The position numbers were made by a program, and so were the translations under genes. A DNA stretch of 45,189 nt, from positions 1-45,189 of the forward strand of contig NZ_PPCG01000068.1 of NCBI RefSeq assembly GCF_002913745.1. Reading direction: 5' to 3'. Source of the DNA: Campylobacter concisus. GTDB lineage: Bacteria; Campylobacterota; Campylobacteria; Campylobacterales; Campylobacteraceae. Of this stretch, positions 1 through 9,921 are shown in pieces (the first letter of the stretch is position 1; every line of letters begins with the position of its first letter). Under the pieces are notes generated by a model. It was not told the origin of the DNA. It saw nothing but the letters and a program-made list of their open reading frames with translations, and did no database searches.

Positions 1-117
1 ATTTAAAACAGTGTAATTTTAATATGCATTTGAAAATGAATGGAAATTTTTAAAAATTTATAGAAGATGTTGTAGAAATTTTATTAAATTTAGAGTTTTA
101 GGTATAGAAGCGGTTAA
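1..117. other. AT-rich flank with no gene seen
   Basis: This short AT-rich stretch lies just downstream of the fabH stop codon. I see no coding frame and no clear GC-rich terminator hairpin in it. It is host chromosome cut by the window edge. Confidence 0.5.
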
Positions 118-1122
118 TTACAGGTCGCTAAAATTTCTTCCGCCAAATTTTAGTATCGCCGAACCCCAAGTAAAGCCACCGCCAAATGCATCAAGAAGCA
201 AAACTGAACCATTTTTAATGCGTCCATCCTCATATGCATCATTTATCGCCATTGGGATCGAAGCAGAGCTTGTATTGCCATATTTTGCAACTGTCAAAAC
301 GCACTGCTCGTCAGTGAAATTTAGCCTGTTCTTTACGGCGTCTATTATCCTGATATTTGCTTGATGAGGTATGAAAAAGTCGATATCTTCGCTTTGCATT
401 TTGTTTGCGTGTAAAATTTCTATCACGCTTTTGCTAAGCGTTTGAACCGCTATCTTAAAGACCTCATTTCCGCTCATGTGGATGAAATTTAGTCTATTTT
501 TTAGCGTCTCATCGCTAGCTGGAAATGCACTGCCGCATCCTGGAGTTATCAAAAGCTCAGCCTGTCTGCCGTCGCTTGCAGTGTGGATGTCGATGATCTC
601 GTTTTCTTCGCTAGCGCTTATCACAGCAGCGCCAGCTCCGTCGCCAAAAAGTATGCAGGTGCTTCTATCTGTGTAGTCGATTATTGAGCTTAGTTTTTCA
701 GCTCCTATGATCAAGACATTTTTTTTAGCACCACTTACGATAAGAGAATTTGCAAGCTCTAAAAGATAGATAAATCCTGTGCAAGCCGCACTTATATCAA
801 AAGCTGTAATGCCAAAATTTAAGCCTAAATTTGAAGCTATCTTGCAAGCAGTTGAAGGCATGCAAAGATGATCCGGAGATATCGTAGCGCAGATTACCGC
901 ATCGATTTGTGATTTCTCAAGTCCTGATCGCTTTATGGCTAGCTCGGCAGCTTTTGTGCCAAGATCGCTTGTTATCTCAGTCGTTGCGATATGTCTTTGC
1001 TCTATACCGGTTCGCTTCACTATCCACTCATCGCTTGTATCAACCATTTTTTCAAAATCAAAATTTGTTAAAATTTTTTCTGGGACATATGACGCAATGG
1101 AGATCAATGAAGCTTTTGGCAT
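118..1122 (-). CDS. fabH: 3-oxoacyl-ACP synthase III (FabH)
   Basis: This thiolase-fold enzyme condenses acetyl-CoA with malonyl-ACP to start type II fatty acid synthesis in the cytosol. The 334-aa protein has the usual family length. The nucleophile is Cys114 in an ACTG motif, with His253 in IPHQAN and Asn283 in YGNTSSAS completing the Cys-His-Asn triad. It lies 3 nt downstream of plsX, the usual fatty acid and phospholipid gene order in Campylobacter, so the two are very probably cotranscribed. No irregularity is seen. Confidence 0.96.
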   Translation of the reverse strand: MPKASLISIASYVPEKILTNFDFEKMVDTSDEWIVKRTGIEQRHIATTEITSDLGTKAAELAIKRSGLEKSQIDAVICATISPDHLCMPSTACKIASNLGLNFGITAFDISAACTGFIYLLELANSLIVSGAKKNVLIIGAEKLSSIIDYTDRSTCILFGDGAGAAVISASEENEIIDIHTASDGRQAELLITPGCGSAFPASDETLKNRLNFIHMSGNEVFKIAVQTLSKSVIEILHANKMQSEDIDFFIPHQANIRIIDAVKNRLNFTDEQCVLTVAKYGNTSSASIPMAINDAYEDGRIKNGSVLLLDAFGGGFTWGSAILKFGGRNFSDL

Positions 1123-1125
1123 ATT

Positions 1126-2115
1126 TTACCTTGCAAAGTGTGAAAGTTCTTCTTCTATAACTTTATTTATATTCGAGTTAGCAAATTTAATTGCTTGAAA
1201 GATTGCATTTTTTATGGCTTTTGAGTTGCTTTTGCCGTGACTTATGATGACGCAGCCATTTACGCCAAGAAGTGGAGCACCGCCATATTCATCGTAGCTA
1301 ACCTGTTTTTTTAGAGTTTTAAAAACTTTCCCCATAAGCACTGATCCAGCCATAGCAAGGGGCGATTTTTTGACTTGCTTTTTGATGATCTTGCCTATGG
1401 CATCAGCGACACCTTCGCTCGTTTTTAGTAGGATATTTCCCATAAAACCGTCGCAAACCATGACATCAATGCTGCCATCAAAAATTTGATTGCCCTCTGC
1501 ATTGCCAACGAAACTATCAAGCCTAGAAACTAGTTTAAAAGCCTCTTTGCTGACTTCATTGCCTTTGCTCTCTTCTTCGCCGTTTGATAAAAGACCTACT
1601 TTTGGCTCTTTTCTGCCTAAAATTTCTTTTGCATAGGCTTCACCCATGATGGCAAACTGAAAAAGGTGTTCGCTTCTGCAATCAACATTTGCACCAACGT
1701 CCAAAACCAAAGTAGCTGTCTCTTTTGAATTTGGCATAAGTGTAGCGATTGCTGGACGAGATACATTTTTTAATCTACCAACTCTTAACGTAGCTAAACT
1801 CATAGTAGCACCGCTGTGACCAGCAGAAACGACAGCATCGACTTCTTTTTCTTTTAAAAGCTCAACAGCTTTGTAGATCGTGCTATCTTTTCTTTTTAGT
1901 GCGTCTGTGGCTCCGTCTGACATCGAGATGACTTCGGTAGCTTCTATAAATTCTATATTTTTTAAATAGGGTTGTGGGATGAGTGGTTTTATGGCATTGC
2001 TATCGCCAACTAATACAGCTTTAAATTCTGCCTCTTTCAGTGCTTCGATAACGCCAGATATTATAGGCTCTGCACCAAAATCACCACCCATAGCATCAAT
2101 AGCAATGCGAATCAT
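1126..2115 (-). CDS. plsX: phosphate acyltransferase PlsX
   Basis: PlsX converts acyl-ACP and phosphate to acyl-phosphate, the donor used by PlsY to begin phospholipid synthesis. The 329-aa protein starts with the diagnostic IAIDAMGGD motif, carries SAGHSGA near residue 100, and has the glycine-rich segment GAPLLGVNG near the C-terminus. It lies 3 nt after the rpmF stop and just before fabH. This rpmF-plsX-fabH grouping is widely conserved in bacteria and suggests one operon coordinating ribosome and membrane synthesis. Confidence 0.96.
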   Translation of the reverse strand: MIRIAIDAMGGDFGAEPIISGVIEALKEAEFKAVLVGDSNAIKPLIPQPYLKNIEFIEATEVISMSDGATDALKRKDSTIYKAVELLKEKEVDAVVSAGHSGATMSLATLRVGRLKNVSRPAIATLMPNSKETATLVLDVGANVDCRSEHLFQFAIMGEAYAKEILGRKEPKVGLLSNGEEESKGNEVSKEAFKLVSRLDSFVGNAEGNQIFDGSIDVMVCDGFMGNILLKTSEGVADAIGKIIKKQVKKSPLAMAGSVLMGKVFKTLKKQVSYDEYGGAPLLGVNGCVIISHGKSNSKAIKNAIFQAIKFANSNINKVIEEELSHFAR

Positions 2116-2118
2116 ATT

Positions 2119-2265
2119 TTAGTATTCACCTGTTGTTTTGTTTATGCGGTGAGGCATTTTCCAAGAACCATCTTTGTCTTTTACAGGCACTGGAAGTGTA
2201 ACTTTGTAATGTGTTCTACGTTTTGCTGCACGAGAATGACTCACTCTTCGCTTTGGTACTGCCAT
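2119..2265 (-). CDS. rpmF: 50S ribosomal protein L32
   Basis: This 48-aa protein begins [17 protein letters not shown], the signature start of bacterial L32. A good Shine-Dalgarno (AAAGGAG) precedes the ATG. The C-terminal part has no Cys pairs, so this is a zinc-free form. It is a short gene squeezed between the YceD-like gene and plsX, an arrangement found in many bacteria. Confidence 0.93.
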   Translation of the reverse strand: MAVPKRRVSHSRAAKRRTHYKVTLPVPVKDKDGSWKMPHRINKTTGEY

Positions 2266-2276
2266 TTTACTCTCCT

Positions 2277-2636
2277 TTATAAATTTTTACATTTTTCACA
2301 ATAAAAATAATCGCTCTTAAAAGCTTCTAGCTCGCTTTCAAAAACTTCTTTTAAATCAATATTGCCATCAAAAAATTCAACCGTATCGCTAAGCTCATTT
2401 TCTCTGTCTTTATAGACACCGTCACTTAAATTTAGCTCTACGTCTTGATCGATAGGTAGCATAAATTCATCACCGCATCGATCACAAATATATTTTATCT
2501 CGCCCTTTATAGTACCTTGGCATTTTACCAAAAAAGGGTCTTTTCTTTTTAAAATTCCACTAAAAATTAGATCATTGTTTCTTACTAGCTCAAAGTTTAT
2601 CTCTTTGTTTGCTATTTTAGAAAACGGAATAATCAA
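2277..2636 (-). CDS. YceD/DUF177 family protein
   Basis: This 119-aa protein belongs by context and motif to the DUF177 (YceD) family, which is typically encoded next to rpmF and linked to 23S rRNA or ribosome metabolism. It contains CDRCG in the middle and CEKC at the C-terminus, which together could bind a metal ion. It lies 11 nt before rpmF. The biochemical role is unproven in this group, and the assignment rests mainly on position plus the cysteine pattern. Confidence 0.8.
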   Translation of the reverse strand: MIIPFSKIANKEINFELVRNNDLIFSGILKRKDPFLVKCQGTIKGEIKYICDRCGDEFMLPIDQDVELNLSDGVYKDRENELSDTVEFFDGNIDLKEVFESELEAFKSDYFYCEKCKNL

Positions 2637-2650
2637 GTTTTAGTCCAAAA

Positions 2651-3064
2651 TTAGCAAATTTCTCTTGAAGCAAAGAAGAAATTTATCTCATTTACAGCGT
2701 TTTCTAGGCTGTCGCTTCCGTGAACTGCGTTTGCATCAATGCTATCAGCAAAATCAGCTCTAATAGTACCAGGAGCTGCTTCTTTTGGGTTAGTTGCACC
2801 CATTAGCTCGCGGTTTTTAGCAACTGCATTTTCGCCCTCTAAAACCATAACCACAACTGGTCCGCTTACCATAAAATCAACTAGATCGTTGAAGAAAGGT
2901 CTATCTTTATGAACTGCATAAAATGCTTTTGCATCGCATTTGCTAAGTTTGATTTTCTTTGCAGCTGCGATTCTTAAGCCATTGCTTTCAAATCTATCTA
3001 TAATCTTTCCAACAACATTTTTCTTAACAGCGTCAGGCTTAATAATAGAAAGTGTTCTTTGCAT
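2651..3064 (-). CDS. ndk: nucleoside diphosphate kinase
   Basis: Ndk transfers the gamma-phosphate of ATP to NDPs through a phosphohistidine. The 137-aa protein is of normal length. It shows the N-terminal [10 protein letters not shown] motif, [14 protein letters not shown] near residues 89-102, and the active-site His115 in NAVHGSDS. It is followed 14 nt later by the YceD-like gene. No irregularity is seen. Confidence 0.97.
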   Translation of the reverse strand: MQRTLSIIKPDAVKKNVVGKIIDRFESNGLRIAAAKKIKLSKCDAKAFYAVHKDRPFFNDLVDFMVSGPVVVMVLEGENAVAKNRELMGATNPKEAAPGTIRADFADSIDANAVHGSDSLENAVNEINFFFASREIC

Positions 3065-3135
3065 AAATTTTCCTTAAAATTTAGGTTATTTAAATGAAGT
3101 TGGCAATTATATCAAATAAAGCTTAAAAATAAAAT

Positions 3136-3153
3136 AGGCTCAAATTTGAGCCT
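3136..3153 (-). terminator. rho-independent terminator after ferredoxin gene
   Basis: A perfect palindrome (AGGCTCAAATTTGAGCCT) lies 14 nt past the ferredoxin stop. On the minus strand it is followed by a T-rich run (ATTTTATTTTT). It separates the ferredoxin gene from ndk. Confidence 0.75.
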
Positions 3154-3166
3154 AAATTTTGTAAAT

Positions 3167-3451
3167 TTATTGGATAACTGGAGTGCTGCCAGTGCGAGCG
3201 TCAGCACCGATTTGATCACGTGAAGGTTGTCCTGCTACTACGGCATCCCAAACGATGCAACCATCAGTTGGACAGGCAGATGCACAGGCTGGCTCGTCGT
3301 TGTAACCTACGCACTCAACGCATTTGTTTGAATAAACATAGTATGTATCTGCTCCAGTTGGGTTGTCGCTATCGTCAACAATAGCTGAAACTGGGCACTC
3401 ATCGATGCATGAACCACAGCTTATGCATATATCGGTTATTTTTACAGACAT
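3167..3451 (-). CDS. 2[4Fe-4S] ferredoxin
   Basis: This 94-aa protein has two cysteine clusters: CISCGSCIDECP near residues 9-20, and CVECVGYNDEPACASACP near residues 44-61. The longer spacing in the second cluster is typical of the bacterial/Chromatium (Alvin) type ferredoxin. It is a soluble cytosolic electron carrier. It is divergent from uvrA, has its own terminator and is preceded by an AAGGAG ribosome-binding site. I leave the gene symbol blank because epsilonproteobacteria carry several similar ferredoxins. Confidence 0.9.
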   Translation of the reverse strand: MSVKITDICISCGSCIDECPVSAIVDDSDNPTGADTYYVYSNKCVECVGYNDEPACASACPTDGCIVWDAVVAGQPSRDQIGADARTGSTPVIQ

Positions 3452-3624
3452 TTTTTCTCCTTAAATAAAATTTTGGCGTAGAATATCAAAAAAAACTGAA
3501 AATGATATAAATATACTCTTAAATTTTCATAGCATGCTTAATTTCTTTAAACTACTTTATAAAGTTTTTATCACTTTTAGACTAAATTTACAGATTAAAA
3601 TTTTAAAAAGGTCGTATAAATTTA

Positions 3625-6453
3625 ATGAATGATACTATAAAAATAACTGGCGCGCGCGAGCACAATCTTAAAAATTTAAACATTGAAATTCCTAAAAATA
3701 AATTAGTAGTTTTTACTGGTCTTAGCGGCAGTGGTAAGAGCACGCTAGCCTTTGATACGCTCTATGCTGAGGGACAGCGCAGGTATATGGAGAGCCTTAG
3801 TAGCTACGCTAGGCAGTTTTTAGACCGTGTGGGCAAGCCTGATGTTGATAAGATCGAGGGTTTAACGCCTGCAATTGCGATCGATCAAAAGACAACTTCA
3901 AAAAATCCTCGCTCAACGGTTGGCACGATCACTGAAATTTATGATTATCTAAGGCTTTTATACGCAAGGGTTGGCGTGCAGCACTGCCATAAATGCGGCA
4001 AACCTATCTCAAAAATGAGTGCGAGTGATATCATAAATGAAATTTCAAAGCTCCCACTTGGCGCAAAAGTGATCATCTACGCACCACTAGTTCGTGAGAA
4101 AAAAGGCACATGGGCGGATTTGATCGAAAATTTACGCCAAAAAGGCTTTGTAAGGGCGCAAATAGATGGAGTGGTAGTGAGGCTTGATGAGGAGATCGAG
4201 CTTGCAAAAACGAAAAAACACACAATAAAGGTCATCGTTGATAGGATCGCTATCAATGAACAAAATCACGAACGCCTTGCAAGCGACGTGGAAAAGGCGC
4301 TCAATGAGAGCTTTGGCGAGGTCGAGATAGAGATCGCAAACGCTGGTGAGCTAGGACTTAAAGAGAGTTTTATACATTACAGCGAGCACATGGCTTGCTT
4401 TGACTGTAAAATTTCATTTACGCCGCTTGAGCCACTTAGCTTTAGCTTCAATTCGCCAAAGGGCGCTTGCGAGTACTGCGACGGACTTGGTATAAGATAC
4501 AGCCTAGATATGAGCAAGATCATCGACGAAGAGAAGTCGATAGAAAACGGCGCGATCAAGCTACTTTATGGCTATAACATGAGCTATTACTATAAATTTT
4601 TACTTGCTTTTTGCGAGCAAAATGGCATCGATACTAAAAAGCCCTATTATGAGCTTAACGAAGATGAAAAAAGACTCGTTTTATATGGAAATGTCAAAGA
4701 AGTTGAGTTTTTTTGGAAGCGAAATAAACTGCTTAGAAAATTTGATGGCGTGGTCAAAATTTCACACGGACTTTTGAAGGATTACAAAGGCTTTGACGAG
4801 TATATGAGTGAGAAAATTTGTGACGCTTGTAACGGCCACAGACTAAAGCCTCAAAGTCTAGCAGTAAAGGTCGCTGGCCTTGGGCTTGGTGAAATTTTGG
4901 ATATGAGCATAGAAAACTGCACTGCTTTTTTCTCAAACGAGAAAAATTTTGCTTACCTAAGCGACTACGACAAGGCGATCGCAAAGCCTATCTTAAAAGA
5001 GATCAACGAGAGGCTTTTCTTTTTATATGACGTGGGACTTGGCTACTTGTCGCTTGGGCGCGATGCTAGGACGATCAGCGGCGGCGAGGCACAGCGCATC
5101 AGGATCGCAAGCCAGATAGGAAGTGGGCTAAGTGGCGTCATGTACGTGCTTGATGAGCCAAGTATCGGCCTTCACGAGCGAGATACGATAAAACTCATAA
5201 AAACACTTAGAAATTTGCAAGCCAAAGGCAACTCCGTGATCGTCGTCGAGCATGATAAAAAGACGATAGAAGAGGCTGATTTTATCGTAGATATCGGCCC
5301 TGGAGCTGGTAAATTTGGTGGTAGTGTAGTCTTTGCAGGCACGGCAAAAGAGCTTTTAAACTCGGACACTCAGACTGCACAATACATAAATGGTAAGAAA
5401 AAGATCGACTATCAAAAAAATAGAAAAGCTGAGAAGTGGCTCGAAATTTCAAATGTAAATATCAACAACATCTCAAATTTAACCGCTAAATTTCCACTAA
5501 GAAATCTCGTGGGCATCACCGGCGTTTCAGGATCTGGCAAGAGCTCGCTAGTGCTTCAGACCTTGCTCCCAGAGGCGCAGGAGCAGCTAAATAGAGCCAA
5601 AAAAGTAAAAAAGATAGCTGGGGTAAATTTAAGCGGACTTGAGAATTTAGACAAGGTTATATACCTCGATCAAAGCCCGATCGGCCGCACTCCACGCTCA
5701 AATCCAGCGACATACACTGGCGTGATGGATGAGATAAGAAATTTATTTGCGCAGACTAAAGAGGCCAAGCTTAGAGGCTATAAAATAGGGCGCTTTAGCT
5801 TCAATGTCAAAGGTGGGCGCTGCGAGAAGTGCCAAGGTGAGGGCGAGATCACTATCGAGATGCACTTTTTACCTGATATAAACGTGGTTTGTGACGTTTG
5901 TAATGGCGCTAGATATAACGCTCAGACCTTGGAAATTTTATACAAAGGCAAAAACATCGCAGAGGTGCTAAATATGAGCATAGATGAGGCAGTTGAGTTT
6001 TTTAAGGCCGTGCCAAAGATCGCTTCAAAGCTCACCACGCTGCAAGACGTGGGGCTTGGCTACATCACGCTTGGACAAAACGCAGTCACACTTAGTGGCG
6101 GCGAGGCGCAGCGCGTGAAGCTAGCAAAAGAGCTTAGTAGAAGTGACACTGGAAATACGCTTTACATCCTTGATGAACCAACGACGGGACTTCATTTTGC
6201 CGATGTTGATAGGCTAGTAAAGGTGCTAAATCACCTAGTTGATCTTGGAAATTCTGTCTTTGTGATCGAGCACAATATGGATGTTATCAAAAACTGCGAC
6301 TATATCGTAGATATGGGGCCAGAAGGCGGCGCAAAAGGCGGTAAAGTGATAGCTTGTGGCAGTGTTAAAGAGGTAGCTAAAAACTACAAAAAAACTGGCA
6401 GCTACACAGGGGAATTTCTAGCGCAAGAGCTTGCTTTGTTAAAAGCTAAATAA
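3625..6453 (+). CDS. uvrA: excinuclease ABC subunit A
   Basis: UvrA is the damage-sensing ATPase dimer of nucleotide excision repair and hands lesions to UvrB. The 942-aa protein has two ABC modules. The first Walker A is GLSGSGKS (residues 32-39) and the second is GVSGSGKS in the C-terminal half. There are two LSGGEAQR-type signatures and two LDEP Walker B motifs. Zinc-finger cysteines are visible as CHKCGKP, CDACNGH, CEKCQGEGE and CDVCNG. It stands alone on the plus strand, divergent from the ferredoxin gene. Confidence 0.98.
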   Translation: MNDTIKITGAREHNLKNLNIEIPKNKLVVFTGLSGSGKSTLAFDTLYAEGQRRYMESLSSYARQFLDRVGKPDVDKIEGLTPAIAIDQKTTSKNPRSTVGTITEIYDYLRLLYARVGVQHCHKCGKPISKMSASDIINEISKLPLGAKVIIYAPLVREKKGTWADLIENLRQKGFVRAQIDGVVVRLDEEIELAKTKKHTIKVIVDRIAINEQNHERLASDVEKALNESFGEVEIEIANAGELGLKESFIHYSEHMACFDCKISFTPLEPLSFSFNSPKGACEYCDGLGIRYSLDMSKIIDEEKSIENGAIKLLYGYNMSYYYKFLLAFCEQNGIDTKKPYYELNEDEKRLVLYGNVKEVEFFWKRNKLLRKFDGVVKISHGLLKDYKGFDEYMSEKICDACNGHRLKPQSLAVKVAGLGLGEILDMSIENCTAFFSNEKNFAYLSDYDKAIAKPILKEINERLFFLYDVGLGYLSLGRDARTISGGEAQRIRIASQIGSGLSGVMYVLDEPSIGLHERDTIKLIKTLRNLQAKGNSVIVVEHDKKTIEEADFIVDIGPGAGKFGGSVVFAGTAKELLNSDTQTAQYINGKKKIDYQKNRKAEKWLEISNVNINNISNLTAKFPLRNLVGITGVSGSGKSSLVLQTLLPEAQEQLNRAKKVKKIAGVNLSGLENLDKVIYLDQSPIGRTPRSNPATYTGVMDEIRNLFAQTKEAKLRGYKIGRFSFNVKGGRCEKCQGEGEITIEMHFLPDINVVCDVCNGARYNAQTLEILYKGKNIAEVLNMSIDEAVEFFKAVPKIASKLTTLQDVGLGYITLGQNAVTLSGGEAQRVKLAKELSRSDTGNTLYILDEPTTGLHFADVDRLVKVLNHLVDLGNSVFVIEHNMDVIKNCDYIVDMGPEGGAKGGKVIACGSVKEVAKNYKKTGSYTGEFLAQELALLKAK

Positions 6454-6552
6454 AATAAATTTAGTAGTTTGGTGTTTGTCTAAAATGCCAAGCTATATAT
6501 AATAAGTAAGATAAATTAAAATTGCTAAATTTTAAGTGGATTTAAAAAGAGA

Positions 6553-6568
6553 AGGGGCAAACGCCCCT
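6553..6568 (-). terminator. terminator of the rplU-rpmA operon
   Basis: A GC-rich hairpin (AGGGGC, 4-nt loop, GCCCCT) lies 5 nt downstream of the rpmA stop. On the minus strand a T-rich stretch (TCTCTTTTT) follows. It would also insulate the convergent uvrA. Confidence 0.8.
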
Positions 6569-6572
6569 AGGG

Positions 6573-6830
6573 TTATGCAGCTGGATAAACAGATACTTTT
6601 TTTCTGTTTTTATCAAGTCTTTCAAATTTTACAAAGCCATCAACTAATGCAAAAATAGTGTGATCTTTGCCAAGACCTACGTTATTTCCAGCGTGAGTTG
6701 CTGTTCCTCTTTGGCGGATGATTATATTTCCAGCACGAACGAACTCGCTACCAAATTTCTTAACACCTAATCGGCGTCCGATACTATCACGGTTATTCTG
6801 GGTTGAACCTTGACCTTTTTTGTGTGCCAT
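6573..6830 (-). CDS. rpmA: 50S ribosomal protein L27
   Basis: This 85-aa protein begins [16 protein letters not shown] and contains the family signature [11 protein letters not shown]27 reaches the peptidyl-transferase centre with its N-terminal tail. The N-terminus starts directly at the mature-type sequence, with no cleavable Firmicutes-style extension. It follows rplU by 11 nt, the standard rplU-rpmA operon. Confidence 0.97.
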   Translation of the reverse strand: MAHKKGQGSTQNNRDSIGRRLGVKKFGSEFVRAGNIIIRQRGTATHAGNNVGLGKDHTIFALVDGFVKFERLDKNRKKVSVYPAA

Positions 6831-6841
6831 ATCTTATCTCC

Positions 6842-7156
6842 TTAAGCTGCGATACTTACGACTTTTACACGTGTAAATTGTCTTCTAAAGCCGCGTTTTA
6901 GTTTTGAGTCTTTACGTCTGCGTTTTTTGTAGATAACTACTTTTTTGTCTTTGCCTTCATTAACGACCTCAAGAACAACTTTTGCACCCTTAACAAATGG
7001 CGCACCTACCTTTACTTCGCCGTCATTTACAGCTAAAACTTCTGTAATCTTAACGGTTGATTTAGCTTCAGCACTAAAGTGATCTAGCTTAAGGAACTCG
7101 CCCTCGCTAACACGATATTGCTTACCGCCATGCTTAAATATAGCGTATTTTGACAT
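6842..7156 (-). CDS. rplU: 50S ribosomal protein L21
   Basis: This 104-aa protein has the typical L21 start ([13 protein letters not shown]) and the basic C-terminal rRNA-binding segment [17 protein letters not shown]. It is first of the rplU-rpmA pair, which ends in the hairpin at 6553-6568. Nothing is unusual about it. Confidence 0.97.
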   Translation of the reverse strand: MSKYAIFKHGGKQYRVSEGEFLKLDHFSAEAKSTVKITEVLAVNDGEVKVGAPFVKGAKVVLEVVNEGKDKKVVIYKKRRRKDSKLKRGFRRQFTRVKVVSIAA

Positions 7157-7263
7157 ACTCTACCTTTCTAAAATTTGGTAAGACCAAAAAGCACTTTTTT
7201 GCAAAAGATTTATGGAGCTTTGTTGGTTGTAAGGTGTGAATATTAGCCAAAAGTTTATAAATT

Positions 7264-8226
7264 CTACTTTAATGCCCCTGATCTTATGATCTCATCAGCT
7301 AAATTTCTTATCATAGATGTATGATCTAAGAAAAATGTTTTATCACTTGGCAAATGTGGCTGATATATCAGCGTCTTGGCTACTGGTGCGTTTAAGATCA
7401 CATTTATCAGTTCAAGCTCAGGCGGAAAAGTAAAATAAAGTTTTGGCTTGGGAATTTCATTTTGAAAGAGCCTCTGCGCATAAAATTTACTGAAATTTTC
7501 ATTTTTTGGTAGCTTTATCTCTTTAAAAAGCTCAAGCGGTAAAAAGTAGCGCGCTAAGGCGTGAAGCCCGTGCGCAAAGATGTAGAGGCGTTTTTCAAAT
7601 TTAGGTGCATCTGTCCTGCCAAAAGTGGAGCAAAATTTATGCAAATGCTCGCTCATAGCAGCCGTATCTTTTTCATACAAGGCAAGCACAAATTTAACCG
7701 CCTCTCTTTCGTTTGTTGGCTTTTTAGACTCTGCAAAGGTGCGAGCCTTTTCTAGGGCAGGGGCGAGTAAATTTTCATCTTGCCAAAGCATCGCTGTGAG
7801 CAGATCATGCATGACACATAGAAATTTATAGCCGTTTTTGCTTGGTGGCAAGCCTTTTGGAAAGATGCTTGCCATGCTATCTGTGTCGCCACAAGCGATA
7901 GCAAAAAATGCCGGTATGAGCTTCTCGCACTGATCATATCCACCGCTGCATCCTGGGAGTAAATTTAGCTTAGCGTATTGAAAGATGAGATCATTTAGTG
8001 CCTCGGCGTTGCCATCAGTTAGGCACTTTTCAAGGCAAAAGTCGTAGCGTCTAGCTCTTGAAAAGGAGAGTAATCGTATGAGCTCACACAAAAAGTCGTA
8101 TTCGTTTAAATTTTTCTCTTTTATTTCAGCGTAAATCGTCGCATACTCGTCCAAAAGTAGCTCTTCATCGCTTTTTGGCGGTTTTTTGGCTTTGAAAATA
8201 TTAAATAAGCCTTCTAAAAATGACAT
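7264..8226 (-). CDS. unknown 320-aa helical protein
   Basis: I do not recognise this protein with confidence. It has no signal peptide and no transmembrane segment, and is rich in Leu, Ala, Lys and Phe with many predicted helices. A mid-region segment of the type LYEKDTAAMSEHLHKF resembles helical-repeat proteins, and a distant link to immunity-type (Imm49-like) folds is conceivable but weak. It begins MSFLEGLFNIFK after an AAGGAG ribosome-binding site and is divergent from flhB, with codon use like the host genes around it. Confidence 0.75.
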   Translation of the reverse strand: MSFLEGLFNIFKAKKPPKSDEELLLDEYATIYAEIKEKNLNEYDFLCELIRLLSFSRARRYDFCLEKCLTDGNAEALNDLIFQYAKLNLLPGCSGGYDQCEKLIPAFFAIACGDTDSMASIFPKGLPPSKNGYKFLCVMHDLLTAMLWQDENLLAPALEKARTFAESKKPTNEREAVKFVLALYEKDTAAMSEHLHKFCSTFGRTDAPKFEKRLYIFAHGLHALARYFLPLELFKEIKLPKNENFSKFYAQRLFQNEIPKPKLYFTFPPELELINVILNAPVAKTLIYQPHLPSDKTFFLDHTSMIRNLADEIIRSGALK

Positions 8227-8370
8227 TTTGCGTCTCCTTATTTTTGCTAATTTTAGCCAAAAACACCTAAAACGGCTTAGTTTTTTTGAATTACAAAATT
8301 TAAATTTAGTGGATAGTTTAACCGCATTTTGGCTATAATCGCCCTAAATTTAAGCGAGCTTAGGACAAAG

Positions 8371-9444
8371 ATGGCAGGCGAAGATCAGGAAAAAACCGAA
8401 GAAGCGACCCCCAAAAAGATAGAAGACGCCAAAAAGGACGGCAACGTCCCCAAAAGTCAGGATTTATCAGGCTTTGTAACCCTAGTTATCGCTATTGGCG
8501 TGCTGCTAGCGATGCTAAATTTTATGAAAGATCAGGTCATCTCGCTTTATATCTACTACTCTAAATTTATCGGTCAGCCACTGACTTTGCCAACGGTAAA
8601 AATGATCGTTGTAAATACCTTTGGCAGGGCACTTCTGATGATCCTGCCAGTTTGCATCTGCGTCGCGGTTGCTGGCATAATCGCAAATGTAATGCAGTTT
8701 GGTTTTATATTTACCACAAAGCCAATAACGCCAAATTTTGGCAAGATAAATCCGCTAAAAGGGCTAAAAAATTTATTTTCTATGAAAAAGGCGATCGAGA
8801 GCGTCAAGATCGTCGTTAAGGTAAGCATCGTATTTGGCGTTGGATTTTACTTTTTCTTGCAGTTTATAAAAGAGCTTCCGCACACGCTCTTTTTCTCTAT
8901 GTTTGACCAGCTTGCGTGGCTAAAAGAGAAGCTCATTATTCTAGTTAGCGTCATGCTTTTTATACTTTTTGTGATCGGCCTTGCTGACCTACTTATCGTG
9001 CGTTTTCAGTATTTTAAAGACCTTCGCATGAGCAAGCAAGAGATCAAGGACGAGTACAAGCAGATGGAGGGTGATCCGCAGGTTAAGGGCAGGATCCGCC
9101 AAGCGCAAATGCGTGCAGCCAAGCGTCGTATGATGCAAAACATCCCACAAGCTGACGTCGTCATCACAAACCCAACTCACTATGCCGTGGCGATCAGATA
9201 CGACAAAAGCCGCGACGAGGCACCGATAATACTTGCTAAAGGGGTTGATTTCTTAGCGCTTCAGATAAAAAAGGTAGCGGTTGAAAACGGAGTGCAAATT
9301 TATGAAAATCCACCTCTTGCAAGGGAGCTTTATAGGGTTTGTGAGGTCGATGATACGATACCAGCACACCTTTTTAGGGCTGTGGCTGAAGTACTAAGCT
9401 TTGTTTATATGAGTAATAAGCAGAAATTTCAAGATAAGCTTTGA
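8371..9444 (+). CDS. flhB: flagellar export switch protein FlhB
   Basis: FlhB is an inner-membrane part of the flagellar type III export gate and switches substrate specificity by self-cleavage. I start it at the ATG giving MAGEDQEKTEEATPKK, the conserved FlhB N-terminus, rather than at an ATG 42 nt upstream. The protein is 357 aa with four membrane segments in the first 215 residues. The C-terminal cytoplasmic domain carries the autocleavage site NPTH at residues 267-270. It is the last host gene before the prophage. Confidence 0.95.
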   Translation: MAGEDQEKTEEATPKKIEDAKKDGNVPKSQDLSGFVTLVIAIGVLLAMLNFMKDQVISLYIYYSKFIGQPLTLPTVKMIVVNTFGRALLMILPVCICVAVAGIIANVMQFGFIFTTKPITPNFGKINPLKGLKNLFSMKKAIESVKIVVKVSIVFGVGFYFFLQFIKELPHTLFFSMFDQLAWLKEKLIILVSVMLFILFVIGLADLLIVRFQYFKDLRMSKQEIKDEYKQMEGDPQVKGRIRQAQMRAAKRRMMQNIPQADVVITNPTHYAVAIRYDKSRDEAPIILAKGVDFLALQIKKVAVENGVQIYENPPLARELYRVCEVDDTIPAHLFRAVAEVLSFVYMSNKQKFQDKL

Positions 9445-9527
9445 GAGCATTAAGCCAAAATTTTATAAAAGCGGTAGTAAATTTTGCAAGCAAAAAAAGA
9501 CAAGCTGCCTTTAAAACATATCGGCAC

Positions 9528-9608
9528 GCATTTAAAATGACAGTATCTTGCATTTAAAATGATAGTGGAGAAAAAATCGGACGTTGCTTACTATCATTTT
9601 AAATGCAA
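9528..9608. repeat. 19-bp inverted repeat with a third half-site
   Basis: Arms at 9548-9566 and 9590-9608 are perfect 19-bp reverse complements (core GCATTTAAAATGATAGT) separated by 23 nt. A further direct copy of the left arm with one change lies at 9528-9544, 22 bp upstream. It could be a structured terminator for flhB, a small repetitive element, or a binding site. I cannot tell which from one copy. Confidence 0.75.
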
Positions 9609-9641
9609 AATTTCACCCTTTAAAAAAGCATAAAAATTCGT

Positions 9642-9659
9642 CAAAGAGACTTTAAATAC
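9642..9659 (+). repeat. prophage-end 18-bp element, right-end copy
   Basis: This 18-mer (core AGACTTTAAATAC) recurs with one mismatch in reverse orientation at 42837-42854, at the other edge of the prophage. Inverted placement at both extremities is what Mu-type transposase end sites require, so this is a candidate transposase-binding site or terminal inverted repeat. The function is inferred. The repeat itself is directly visible. Confidence 0.55.
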
Positions 9660-9833
9660 TATTGAATATTTAAAGATCGAAAGCTATAAAAAGACGAAAA
9701 AGCTCTCATAAGAGAGTAATCTATTAAAGGTAAGATAATTGGCGTTGTCGTTCAATCTATCAAAAAATAAATTTAAAGACCTTTAATAAGCCTTTAAAGA
9801 CCTTTTAACCTGTCTCATAATTTTCATAAAAAA

Positions 9834-9865
9834 TCTCATTTTTCACCTTAATGTAAAAAATGAGA
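9834..9865 (-). terminator. terminator of the HEPN gene
   Basis: Perfect 10-bp arms TCTCATTTTT and AAAAATGAGA (9834-9843 and 9856-9865) form a hairpin. On the minus strand it runs into TTTTTT. It lies about 55 nt beyond the HEPN gene's stop and gives that gene a private transcription end. Confidence 0.7.
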
Positions 9866-9921
9866 AACTTAACAATATTAATTTGATCTAAGGCTACTAG
9901 AAATTTTGTAAGTTTTATCTA

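Larger units (their letters stand above)
9445..9921. other. host/prophage junction region without genes
   Basis: I see no credible coding frame in these 477 bases. They hold a 19-bp inverted repeat (9548-9608), an 18-bp element repeated in inverted orientation at the far end of the prophage (9642-9659), a short hairpin (9703-9716), tandem TTTAAAGACCTTT motifs (9772-9805) and a terminator hairpin (9834-9865). The junction between host and phage DNA lies somewhere here, probably close to 9.6 kb. No convincing 5-bp target duplication was found by eye. Confidence 0.6.

Noticed and set aside
7561-7943. Extra frames inside the 320-aa unknown gene
   Set aside because: They overlap a better-supported frame and have no start signals.
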